Assembly: GCA_011503125.2 (NCBI GenBank)
Contig: WWBZ02000001.1
Span: forward strand, 1,178,001 to 1,242,000
DNA from: Botryosphaeria dothidea
Taxonomy: Eukaryota; Ascomycota; Dothideomycetes; Botryosphaeriales; Botryosphaeriaceae
Direction: 5' to 3'
DNA length: 64,000 nucleotides
Part shown: in pieces, positions 42,650 through 54,133 of the stretch
Position numbering within the stretch: the first letter of the stretch is position 1
Layout of the letters: every line of letters begins with the position of its first letter
Program-made: the position numbers and the translations under genes
The notes under the pieces: generated by a model
The model's database searches: none
The model's input: only the letters and a program-made list of their open reading frames with translations
What the model was told of the DNA's origin: nothing

Positions 42650-45448
42650 TTTCGCGGTATTATACTTGATTTAATCGACGAGGTTTTCCGACAAGAGCGT
42701 TGAAGTGAAGCCTGCTTGTTGTCGCAGAAGTCTGTGCGGATAAACAGGTCTTATAAATCGTGCTGAAAATCTTTGCGGTAATATTCCATGTTTCTCAAAG
42801 TGTCGTACCATGGCTCGTTGGCGGTGAAAAATGATATCCAGTGGAGCTCATAGACCCTCGATCGTCACTTACCTACTCAAACAACAACACAGCAAAGCAA
42901 GAAGTATAATTTGCATCTACAGCCACTAAGGTAAACCTCAAGCTCCATCCAGATACACAATGATAACTTTTCTTTAATGATTATGCGCAAAGAATCACAT
43001 CATGATTGAGTCGCAACAAGTGTAATAAATACCCACGTGGGAAGTTGAGGTACTCGTCCGAATTCAAATAAAAAGGATAAAGTTGGACATCTGACTCCAG
43101 ATGATGATCCAAGCCCCCATGAGTAATAATATAGCCGTCGTTGAACAGAGCCCTTAGATGTTCAAACCCGGCTGATTTTCCGGGGCGAACTTGTCAAAGG
43201 CAACCATCCTCGTCTCAACTCTCCGTTTTCGTCCTCATCTAGCTGCCCTTATACCTCTAAGTTCATGGTTACGGGTTGATTGGGTTCTTTCAAGCCGACT
43301 CTTTATCCCATCTCGAAACGTCTTAATCGTAAAATTTCTTCAACTAATCCTCTAAAGTCAGGTTACAAACTTCATGCAAAGTATGTTATAGCCGCTTGAC
43401 ATGAGACTATTCAGCAGTGCAGGCTGTCTTGTGCTTCTTTATTTGCTTCCTATGCGGCTTGATCTGGCCCAGGTTCTTGCCGTAAGCCTTTGCCATGACC
43501 CTTTCGTGCTTGGAATCTTGCTTCGAGTCCGATTATACTAACGACCCTGACCTTCATCACTCCAACTCCTGCTCGTAAGGTTGCCTTTGCACTGCTTTTC
43601 TGAAGCTCGAAAGGGTCAATTCATCTCCTGCGAGAACCTTGTCGTAACACTGTTTAAAGTCATACTTATTAATACGCTGTTCCTCGATAGGAAAGGAAGG
43701 TTAATATCCAAATCTGGTCCGTCAACCGCTCTATAAGAGGGAGACCTAGAAGCACGGATTACTTTAAACATTTAGCAAAGACAACGTACGAATCTCGTGA
43801 TGGTGGCTTGGTGTTGTAAAGTAACTATCCTGCAAACCAGCAGTTTCTCCAATCAGATAAAAAGATGGTTCCTTTGCCTTTGTTTGGACTTCCGTTAGGG
43901 TCTTGTCCACGCCCATCCTCTGATCCAAAGTAGGCCGTTGAGCCGAGTAGAGTGCGAAATTATCAGTTGTCACATGGTGATGTGAGTCAACATCCGTGCA
44001 CAAGTCAGCATGAGGGCGTGGACCCAACTTCGTCTCCGCATTACAAAGGCATGCATTGCTTCGACTTCGCAACCCATGGCAGATAGAATCCTCCGCCAAC
44101 AGGCTGAAGATGCTAAGTCACGGCCAAAGGCATCAAGAGCAGAATTCCAAATCCCGCCAGAATAGCCTGGCAGCTGTCATGACGTAAGTTTTCGTGAGTA
44201 CCATTGCCGCATGAACGAACGACAGTCAAATTATCCTGCTTCAGAAACTTTTTCTTCAAAAACTCCATGCTCAAAAACCCATTTGCTGGGCACATAAGGT
44301 ACAACCAAGGAAAAATAGCAATGCAGCCCCACAATGTCCAAATTTGATTTTCTCGAATTTTTATTGCCCTCCAATACTTCCAGATACAAGACAGAGGAAA
44401 GCATGAACGAACGAACACAGTTAGGACAGGCGAGAGTCACGACCGCAGAAGCAGCGGCCCAGTCGGAGCGCACGGCTCGCTTTCCGCACTCTAGGACGGT
44501 CCCTGTCCGATCCCGGGGGCATGGGTGGAGCCCACTCTTGCTCTTCGTTGTGGTTCCCTTACGTGCGAACACAGACCCAAGGAAATAATAATAGAAGCAA
44601 TAATAGCAGCATTGAAATAATCCGGGCGGCGCAGCACCCGGCGCCAAAATAGTTTTTCCATTGCCCCGCCTTCCCCGAAACACTGGCCTTTCTTTCTCGT
44701 CCAACGCCGACGGGTACGACACACGCAGTAAAACTGGTCTGAGGCTGTGCAAGAGAGACAAAAGAGCTCGAGGTAAAACAAGAGATACACGGAGGCGTGA
44801 AGCACCACACCCAACGGGAGCAGCAAAATCGATAGACCGTTCCTCGCGTTCGGAGATGGGGAGAGGGTAACAATCTATTCTCGCAGGGCTGATTGGGCGA
44901 TCTGCACGGAGAAGGGACCTTAGCGGCCGCTTCGCTTAAGAGATCGGACTGGATTTAGTGCGGCGGAGCAGCAGTGGCCTTTGTAGATTCCGTTATATAA
45001 AATAAATCCCGGGGTCCTAACGCGACCGCGCCGGAGCAACACACCCGCAACTTGCTTAGCCAGGGCCCGGTGGGCGTTTCCGGTCAAAACGGCGCGGAGC
45101 GGGGAGACCGGTGTGCGCGTGCGCTTTTGGGTGCCCGCCGGCCGGTCGCAAGTGCTGCTCTGCGCGCGTCTTCCTCCATTAGCCTTCGCGTTGGCGTCGC
45201 AGACTTGGTTTCAAACGACTTCGGAGATTGGGGCAACTGCCGTAGGCATCGTCATTTCCCTACGTTATGCACGCTGTCTATAGAGGATCCGCATGCTTTT
45301 CCCTAAGCAAAGGGTAACCCTACTTCGTCCAAGGAAAACAAAGCGCCGCTGAGCTCCGGTGATGACGTCGTCCATATGGGTAGCAACTCCGTTGCCCCTT
45401 TCCCCCCTTCCCGCAAAGCAAGGACACTCCGGTTTCGAAACCCGCTCA
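42650..45448. other. 2.8-kb AT-rich interval without a supported gene
   Basis: The first 1.2 kb (42.65-43.85 kb) is clearly more AT-rich than the rest of the window, with almost no open frame over 60 codons, as in decayed or RIP-mutated DNA, though no repeat partner is visible. 43.8-45.4 kb has short frames of no recognisable family. A TATATAAAATAAA-like stretch lies near 44993-45005. Confidence 0.45.
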
Positions 45449-47263
45449 TCACGTCCGCGCCGACTCCACCGGATCTGCGGCCACGCTCTCCTCCGGTGAA
45501 GCGGCATCGGCGACGTCGGCGGCATCGGCCAGCAGGGCTTCCCGCTCCGCCTCCTCCTCGTCTCCCGCCGACGGGCCGTCCCCGATGCGGATGAACAGCA
45601 TCGACGCCCCGCTGATGGCGATCACCAGCCCGCACACGATGAACGGCAGGCCCGCCGCGACGCCGCCGCCGCCCTGCTCGAGCCCGCGGTCGAAGAGCGC
45701 GGCGAAGGCGGGAGAGCCGGCCATCAGGCCTGCCATGTCGACCAGCGTCAGCACGGTATACAGGCGCGCAATGTGGTGCGGCTCCACGAAGCTGGTCACG
45801 AGGCTGCGCGTGAGATACGCGAAGCCTACGCCGGCGACGAGGACGGGAATGGCGGTGATGAGGAGGGGCAGCGTGGGCGCAATGCCGATGCCGAAGAGTC
45901 CAGCGGTCAGGAACAGGGCGGACCAGAGCCCTAGGAGAAGGTCTTTGCGTTGGGAGGGCATATTGTAGCGTTTGGTGAGTAGGTAGGTGATGCCTGGCAT
46001 GATTGCGAGGAGGTGGACGATCATCAGCGCGTTCTCGAAGGCGAGGACGAGCGTAGACCGGGCGAGAGGGATATGGAATCGTGCGGAAACATATTGGACG
46101 AGGAGGTCGTCGAGATTGCCGATGAGTGAATGTGTCAAGTATGTCAGGACAAGTATGAGCACGCGGATATCGGACCAGAGAAAGGCGGTGGACTCGCGCA
46201 CTTGGCCTGGTAGCCGACGGATTCGTTGCTTGAGCGTCGCAGTCCTCTTGGGCGGCGGTGTTGTGCTTTCGTCGCCATTGGCACTGCCTTCGGTGTTGTA
46301 GTCTAGGGTTTCCGGGATGAGGGAGACCAGAAAACACATTAGGCCGTAAAGGACTGTGCCCACAACGGTTGCTACGAAAAGACCGAATGGCATGATAAAA
46401 CTAGCCAAAGGCGATGAAAGAAATCTTGCGAAAAGCTGACAAGCGCCGTACCGGAAGAACATGTTGACCCTAGTTGAATGCATCAGATATTGCCTTCTTG
46501 ATTCCACCACGACGAGACTTACCTCTTCTCTTGGGGCATGACATCAGCGACAATAGTAAAAGCCAGTGCAGAGAAGACAGAAGCACCGCCAGTAATGGAG
46601 TACAATCCGGTCAGCCAGACCAGCTTGATTGGGAGGGTCTTCCAAAAATAACCTGGCATGTACAGTCAGAATAAAGCTGCAGCTTCCCCGACTCGTTCCA
46701 CCTACAGACAACCTGTATCCAGACAGCCCTAGCGAGCAAGGCATACGTGACCGACATTAAGACAGGTTTGCGGCCATACACGTCGGCGAAGTAGCCCCAA
46801 GGTATAGCCAGTAAGATGCCTGCAAAGAAATTCAGTAGTGGTCAATTGAAATACGCGGATACAACTGACTTCCAATGGCTTCGAAGAAGGTCTGCCAGGC
46901 CTTCAGCATAGCAACCTCTCCCTGCACATGGCCTATCTTGCAAAACTCCTCGGGTACACCGTCGTCCCCGTCTCGACCGATCATGCTCGGATCATTGTCG
47001 GCGTAGTACTGCCGGCAGTAGATGGACTCGTAGATACGCGTCAGGGCGGGCGACGAGATGCCGTCTGCGGTGGTTCCGGCAATGATAACCAGCAGAAACA
47101 GGTATGAGATGGCAGCAGGGCTCCATCGCCTGCGGGTATGCTCGCTTGCAGACATGGCAGGGCTCGGTAAGGGCGAGGATTGTAGAAGGGGCGATAGCTC
47201 GTTGGGGCTCCTGGTGGAGTGGTCGCTCCCACGGCCGGAGGTGGGGAGCGATGCTGCCATCAC
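45449..47263 (-). CDS. Major facilitator superfamily transporter
   Basis: A twelve-helix secondary transporter. Exons on the minus strand: 47263-46870, 46819-46706, 46652-46523 and 46469-45449, giving 552 aa; a second Met follows the first immediately. The N-terminal tail is Ser/Pro-rich. The first helix is ISYLFLLVIIAGTTADGI. The MFS loop motif appears as WGYFADVYGRKPVLMS, formed across intron 1. Later segments include FWKTLPIKLVWLTGLYSIT, ALAFTIVADVMPQEKR, ASFIMPFGLFVATVVGTVLY and LPFIVCGLVIAISGASMLFI. The C-terminal 50 residues are acidic and Ala-rich. The external loop with cysteines after helix 1 is typical of fungal drug or metabolite:proton antiporters of this group. Substrate unknown. 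It follows another MFS gene on the same strand at 47983. Confidence 0.9.
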
Positions 47264-47982
47264 TGCGGACGTTGTGCCCTTGACACGGTAGACTTCGCGT
47301 ACCTACCGGTCGGTCCTACAACGGCAATGCCATTGTTTAAGTTATTGTTGCTGCCTGAGCGAGCGTGAGGAATTGAGTTGCGGGAAGTCCGGTGCGGAAT
47401 GAGCTGGCAGATTGTCGAGCTCCGATACGGGATAAGAGGTCATTGGTCGCGTCGTGCGATTGCGCCATGGTGCATCTTGAGCTGCACCGAACAGGAAGTT
47501 CGTACATGAGGGCTGCTTGTCTTGGGCCGGAGTCAGCATGGCGCAGGTGGCGGCGGTTGTAGTCAGTGACTGGAACTGCGAGTAAAGACACGCGCACAGA
47601 AAGTATGGGAGAGTAGGAGCAGCTCCGAAGCCAATGACGACAGCCAGCACTCGGCGTCACGAGTCATGCGGCACCGCCGGCCACAACTCCTTTCAGTTAC
47701 CTAATGACCGCGCCTGCCAAGCCTGGGGAATTGGGTAATTCGTGACAAACGCGTCCCACCGTAGGCCGATTTCAATGTCGTAAAGGTAAGCAGAATGACC
47801 GCATCTTCGCCCGTCAAGGGGGATGTATATAGTTCGGGCGCCGCAGCTGCACCGCGCTCGCCGCCGACCGCCCTCCCTCTGCACCTTGCACGCCGAACGA
47901 CCTGAGAAGCTTCAAGCTATACATTATCCCTGTTGCAATCTACAGAAACTCAATCTCGCCGCCCTCCTCCGACAACTCCGAC
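47264..47982. other. Spacer between two tandem MFS genes
   Basis: 719 bp holding the 3' UTR of the upstream MFS gene and the promoter of the downstream one. A TATATA-containing element lies near 47823-47830. No gene seen. Confidence 0.45.
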
Positions 47983-50044
47983 CTAAATGATGGTATCATA
48001 CTCCGGGTTGACCCAGCTGGGCTGTCCTGTCTTGGCCCTGATCGAAGGTCCGAAGTAGTGCATCAGCCCCAGCGCCGGCACGCAGAAGAAAAAGGTGATG
48101 ATTCCTTGGGCCGCGAACGTCCAGGTGTACCCGCTCGCGTCCACCCATGGCACAATGAAGAACGGGTTGACGAATGCGCTGAGGTTTAGGATTACCGCGT
48201 AGAAGGTGATGACGCTCATCGACTGCAGCGGGTACGCATCAACCACATATGCCGCAATGACCGTGTTGCCAATCTGGATGCCTGCAGCGACTGTGCATTC
48301 TGTTAGATGGCTGCCACCACAAAGAAAGAGCTTGGGAACTTACAAAGGAAGAAGGCGACCTGTCCGACCATCCAGTGGTACGCTTTGTCAATGGAGATGC
48401 CCCAGATGATCAGCCCGATGGCAGTGATCAAGCTGGCAGGGTACGCGAGCCAAAGACGCATTTCGGCCACCTTGACGCCACCGTTCTTCTTGGTCAACCT
48501 CTTCACGATTATGTCCGAAAGGGTACCGGAGCAGAAGACTTCCGCAAAGAGCGTGCCCAGGATCAGACCGATAAACAACAGTCCCTGGATCTGAGGCTGG
48601 TACTGCACATATGCCGTCGGGATGTAGGTAATGATGGACAGAATCCACCAGTACCAACCAAAGGAGTAGATGCAGATGGTTCCGGACACAGCGGCGTACT
48701 TCCATGTCTTGAGGAACCGCACAAGAGAATCCCAGACCTTCGGATGGCGCATGCCGGGAACAGGGGTGACGTTCAGGAAAGGCAGCTGGGTAGTGCGCTT
48801 CAAAGGCACGTCCTGAGCGACGCTGGACCTGCGCTCCGTCTTCTCCACGTCAACGACGCTCGAGTCGCTTTCGGTATAGGGCATCTTGGTCAACATCTGG
48901 TTCCGTGGATACAGCGTCTCCGGCAGGAAGAAGAGCTCAGCAATCAGGGTGACGCCAAACAAAATGGCAGTCAGCCATTGGACCCAGAACTGATCAACGA
49001 TATTCATGAATCCACCGATGAGAGGACCGCACAGGAGACCTTGATCGATGGCCAGCACCCACAGTCCCACCTTCTGTCCTCTCTCATACTCGTAATACAT
49101 GTCGTTAATTATTGCCAGCCCGACGGTTGAGGCAGGAGCAACCCCAAGACCCTGGAAGAATCTCGCCGCCATGTATCCACCATAGTTGGGTGCTTTTGCC
49201 GCACCGATGGTTGCTGCGAAGGCGATCACCGTACCGACGATGAAGACGATTCGGCGACCGTAGATATCGGATAGTGAGGACCAAATCAACGGGCCAACGG
49301 AAAGACCGAGAGCTGGTATGGCGACAGTCCAATTCATTTGTGCAAGCGAAATGTTGTACTGCTCCATCACAAGGGCGAACGAGGGCACTTTGACGAGGTT
49401 AGCTTTTTTTTCCTCCCTTTTTTCCCCTTCTTTTTCTCCTCCAACTCACCTGTGTTGGTCGTCAACCATGTGAATTGAAAATAGCTTTGAATTCGTCAGC
49501 ATTGCTATCTTTTTATTGCCTTTACGGTATATCGTTTGGGGGGTTTGATGTTCAGGGGTCGTCGCCGTTGAGGATTTGGATCCTGGTGAACTTAAACCCC
49601 GGAACCTTCGGGGAAGCGACCTCAACACCACAACAGCTGATCGGCAGTTGAAATACTCATCCAGACACCCTTGTCACCAGAAAAAAAGTAACAGTTGCGT
49701 CATGACGAACGCTTCAACTCCGTATGGGTGATGTCGGCGTGAGGTGCTTGCAGGCCCTCGCACGGTCTGTGCTGGGATCGCAAAGGGGAAGCAAGGGTTG
49801 TCCAGACTTACAGAGCCATAACAATTGCAAGCACAGTGTTCTTCTTCGCCTTGGACCAATTCAAAGGGTCCAGGGGGTCCGATGTGGGCTGGGGATGCAA
49901 CTTGAGCCCATCCTTCAACACCACGGCCAGGTCCGTCTCGATCGCGCCCGGCAGCTTCTCGTCCTCGGTACTGGGCTTGACATGGTCTGGCTTGGGGTCC
50001 TCGTTCGTCTTTTCGCTGACGGGTGGCTCTGGCACCGGGTCCAT
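47983..50044 (-). CDS. Major facilitator superfamily transporter, DHA1-like
   Basis: A plasma-membrane-type antiporter. Exons on the minus strand: 50044-49812, 49484-49450, 49387-48344 and 48290-47983, giving 539 aa. The cytoplasmic N-terminus ends in DPLDPLNWSKAKKNTVLAI, the DPxNW signature before helix 1 in fungal DHA1 transporters. Exon 2 is only 35 nt and encodes YFQFTWLTTNT. Motif A reads WSSLSDIYGRRIVFIVGTVI, and the helix-5 region is GVAPASTVGLAIINDMYYEY. A long central loop is charged (about residues 260-310). The last exon starts FAAGIQIGNTVIAAYVVDAY. Intron 1 is 327 bp and intron 2 has a polypurine run. Substrate unknown. Its orientation is tandem with the MFS gene at 45449 and divergent from the MATE gene. 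Confidence 0.9.
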
Positions 50045-51295
50045 GATGGCGGGGAGAGAATGCGGCTGGAAGGACTGCTGGTGAGGCTAAGATCCGTGAC
50101 AGCGGCGCGGGTATATAAGGTTACGCAGATCGCAGACACGAGACGGCGGGCTGGAACCAAAAGGAAAAAGATCGTGGTGATATGGGGGGAACGAGGGTGG
50201 CGTGGCACAGAGACACGCCCAAGGGACGGGCTGCAGATGTGCCGTCCACGGTATCGGGCCCAGAGCATTACTGTAGAATTTCCCTCATCTATCGCAAGCT
50301 CGTGCAGCCGTCCCCTGCTGCTTGGAGCGATGCTTATCTCGTTGGAGGAGGGAGGCCCGTCGCGCGAGCAGGGTTTGATTCGCGGCGGCCATCGGGGGCC
50401 AATATTTTAAGTTACGGCAACCTTCTAATCTGAGCCTGGTATTGTTACGCCGAGTCAGGAAAAGCACCAGGATCTGCTTGGCTGCAGTGGGCATATATCG
50501 GCCGTGCCACGCAAGCGAGACCCTTCTGGCACTCACTGTTATTGCACCCCCCCGCCGCGGGCCAGCTCCGGCTCGCCAGGCTCCCTAGCACGACGCGCCG
50601 CAGCCAACAGCCAAGACGCTGCGCAGACAGCAGGCCAGGACGACTCTAGACAGTAATACGACGCCGCTAGATCCATCCTGCGCTTCGCTCGCGACACGGC
50701 TCGCCGCACTCGACCGCCGCCATCAATGCCGCAGAGGCAAGCCATACCGCCCGTGCCGTCAGCTCGCTAGTCAGACCAGATTGCGACCATCATCGACTTC
50801 CCCAGCTGCTGCGCCGCGCACGCCTGCCGCCCGACGATGTTCTCCACACACGTAACACTTACCCGCGCTCTTTAGTCACTCCACAGGCCCTCGGAAACGA
50901 TAAGCTTCGACGCCGCTCACTGGCCAAAAGCCTCCGCACGCCGGCCGGCTGTGTCTTTGGCCATCGTCGACAGCCCTGCCGTGACGCCTGCCGATCTGCT
51001 CCGGCCTCCAGCACGCTAACCAACTGCCACGATAGGCCCGGCGCCGACGCCGTTCAACTGCCATGACTGTCGGCATGACTACCCAGCTCAGCCTGTTCCT
51101 GTTACTCAACATGCAAATGCAAGCTCTCGGTCGAATATACTCATCTTAATCTCTCAACTGCTCCTGCATGTGCAATGGCTGCTCCGATACTTGACTAACA
51201 TATAGCTCCTCGCCCATCGACATCACACTGTGCTCCTGAACCGGCCTCCCACCGCTTCTACCCCCCCCCGTGCCCCGCTCCAAGTGCCCCTCGCC
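50045..51295. promoter_or_regulatory. Divergent region, MFS and MATE transporters
   Basis: 1.25 kb between divergent transporter genes. TATATAA at 50112-50118 lies about 70 bp upstream of the MFS start. No protein gene with motifs is present. The middle part (50.5-51.1 kb) is GC-rich. Confidence 0.5.
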
Positions 51296-52925
51296 ATGGA
51301 GAGCAGGCAGGACGACGTTGCCAGCGCGAAGTCCTGGTTACCCAGCTTCATTCGCCGGAGTAGGAAAGGAGACAACTCCCCGGGAATCCCGAGCGAACGC
51401 ACCTCCCTACTGCCTCCGCGAGAGCGTGAAGAGGGCGAAGTCTACGACCTGGAAGATGGTGACCGCACCACCGCACAGCTCGTCCTGGCCGAGTTTTGGA
51501 TTCTTTTGAAGGGCTCAATTCCCGTTATCCTGGCCTACACTCTGCAGAACTCATTGCAGACCATCTCAGTCCTCATCGTAGGCAGATTGTCGCCCGAGGC
51601 GCTGGCGACCGCCGCCTTTTCCTACATGTTCGCCATGGCCACTGCCTGGCTGATTGCCCTCGGCGGCACCACAGCAATTGACACGCTGGCCTCGGCCAGT
51701 TTCACCGGCAGCAAGAACAAGCACGATCTCGGCGTAATCCTGCAGCGCGCCTTTTTCATCCTAGCCCTCTTCTACATCCCCGTAGCAATTCTCTGGATCT
51801 GCGCCGAGCCCGTCTTCAAGCTTCTCGGGCAAGAGGACTACATTGCACGAGACTCTGCCAAATTCCTCACCGTCCTGGTGCCGGGAGGCCTGGGATACAT
51901 CTACTTCGAGTGCCTCAAAAAGTACCTTCAGGCGCAAGGTGAGTTGTGAAAAGAAAATTTGAGTTTGCACTTGCGCCAACTAATCCGCGCCTGCAGAAAT
52001 CATGAGACCGGGTACCTATGTACTCCTCATCACCTCGCCGCTCAACGCCGGCCTGAACTACCTGTTCGTGTACACGTTCGACATCGGTCTCCTGGGCGCG
52101 CCGCTGGCCACCGGCATCTCCTACTGGCTCTCCTTCCTGCTGCTGCTGGCGTACGCGCGCTTCGTGCACGGCTGGGACTGCTGGGGCGGCTGGACGCGGA
52201 AGGCCTTCGCCAACCTGCGCGTCTTCTCGCGCCTGGCGTTCCTGGGCGTCGTGCACGTCGGCACCGAGTGGTGGGCGTTCGAGATCGTGGCGCTGGCGGC
52301 CGGCCGGCTGGGCACGATCCCGCTGGCGGCGCAGTCGGTCATCATGACCACCGACCAGGTCATGAACACGATCCCCTTCGGCGTGGGCGTCGCGACCAGC
52401 GCGCGCGTGGGCAACCTGCTGGGCGCGCGCAACGGGCGCGGGGCGGCGCGCGCAGCCAACACGGCGGCCTGGCTGAGCATGATCCTGGGCGCGCTGGTGC
52501 TGGCGGTGCTGATGGGCGTCAAGGACTTCTACGCGCGCATCTTCAACGACGACCCGGACGTGGTCGCGCTGACGGCCAAGGTCATGCCGTACGTCGCGCT
52601 CTTCCAGATCGCCGACGGGCTGAATGGCAGCTGCGGCGGCGCTCTCAGGGGCATGGGCCGCCAGCACATCGGCGCCGCGGTCAACATAGTCTCGTACTAC
52701 TGCGGCGCTTTGCCGCTCGGCATCTACCTCGCCTTCCACGGCTGGGGGCTCGCGGGGCTCTGGGTCGGCCAGTGCATCGCTCTCTACCTGGTTGGCTTCC
52801 TTGAGTGGGTGATTGTCGCGTGGAGCGATTGGGACAAGCAGGTGCGGAAGGCGTTTGAGCGGATGGATCATGATGATAGAGCGGAATTGGGAGAGCACGA
52901 TGATAGAGTACAGCCGCATAACTAG
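51296..52925 (+). CDS. MATE-family multidrug/cation efflux transporter
   Basis: A twelve-helix proton- or sodium-coupled exporter of the multidrug and toxic compound extrusion family. Two exons, 51296-51938 and 51997-52925, give 523 aa. The first 65 residues are a charged cytoplasmic tail. The first helix region is LLKGSIPVILAYTLQNSLQT. Family landmarks are GRLSPEALATAAFSYMFAMA and GTTAIDTLASASFTGSKN in the first half, and VMNTIPFGVGVATSARVGNL, NGSCGGALRGMGRQHIGA and PLGIYLAFHGWGLAGLWVGQ in the second. Exon 2 is strongly GC-rich at third positions, producing long shadow frames on the other strand. Fungal MATE proteins are usually vacuolar or plasma-membrane exporters; the substrate is unknown. 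Confidence 0.93.
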
Positions 52926-54133
52926 ACGAGAGCGGGTAAGATTTACGGCAGCTACAATCACGACATAGAGCAGGGGATTTGTTTTGGGTACACAAGATTT
53001 TTCTTTTCTTTTCTTTGGAATAAAGCGAGCATGTAGAGCATTCCGTACCTATCTAGAGCAGCGCTATGGTCACGAAGCAAATGGCAAAGAGCGAGAAATC
53101 CCAAAAATGCCTCAAGAAATCGGCACTACGACATTGGCTGGGTACCTGCAACGGAGCTAATCGCGGGTGTAGACGTCGACGGGACACCGCGCTTTGCGAA
53201 CTGCGGTTGGGCTCGTGTGCCACCGCATGGCGGGCTGCATGAGCGTTCCTGCAAGCCGGGCTGGATCTTTCTTCCCACGCACCCCGGCCATCAATGCCGT
53301 CCGGGGTTGCTGCATACTGTGCATTCACCGCCGCCGGCGAGCCGCGGCCGTCTGAGGGGAAAGCGCACACATCTGGGCACGTCATGGATCTACGACTTAT
53401 CGGCAGGCGATAGCGAAACGGCGGCGATGACGTTTTGCACAGGGCCCGGCTTCTCGTCTCGGGTCCGTCTGCCGCGAGCTCGCTGTGAGCTCCCCTCGTG
53501 CTGCAGACTTTTTCGAGGCCTGATAGGAGAAGTGCAGGCAATGGCGGCAACCGGCCTGAGCTGTCTCGATACGCAGCAGGTCCGACTGAGGGCCGGCCCG
53601 GATAAGAAGTGGTGGAGTCTGGTTGGTGAGAAACGTGGTTAGGTAACGCGAGATGGCGGGAAAACAAGAAGTCGTGGGTCTGGGGGAGCTCTCGACCGGG
53701 GGGGGGGCGGCGCGTCTGTGCTCAAGCTCTCGCTGTGCTGCTCTGCTTGCTCGCTGCTGCTGATCCGCGGCCGTGGCGGGGCAGAAGCTCCAACACCACC
53801 AATCGATGCGGGACAGGCTCTATCGCTCCGCGCCCGGCCAGCCAATTGCCGCCCGTCCGGCCTGCCGTGTAAGTCAATGGAGTAAGAGCCAACTGACTAA
53901 GGTGCTGGCAGGTGTCAGCGAACCCCGGCGGGGAATTGTGTGCGCCCAGGGGACCGTACCACCCAGCCGGGCATCGTCATCTGCACTCGCCTGGCTCTTT
54001 TACCTAACGCGAAAATGCGGCGGTAGCCAGCAAGCCCGCCCAGCCCGCATACAAAGCAGGCCGGAGCTCCCTCTCTTTTTCTTCTCCCGAGCACCTCCCT
54101 CAAGCCTCCCCAGTCCACCCATTGAGGAGCACC
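52926..54133. other. Spacer between MATE and ureohydrolase genes
   Basis: 1.2 kb with no supported gene. A 204-codon minus-strand frame (53053-53667) has no family motif. A run of about ten G at 53698-53707 is present. The ureohydrolase leader (54,060-54,130) is pyrimidine-rich. Confidence 0.5.

Noticed and set aside
45303..46337. 344-codon minus-strand frame
   Set aside because: Same strand but a different frame from the MFS gene's last exon; Arg/His/Pro-rich and without membrane segments, so a shadow.
51915..52961. 348-codon minus-strand frame
   Set aside because: It is the antisense shadow of the MATE gene's GC-rich second exon; Arg/Ala/His-rich composition with no motif.
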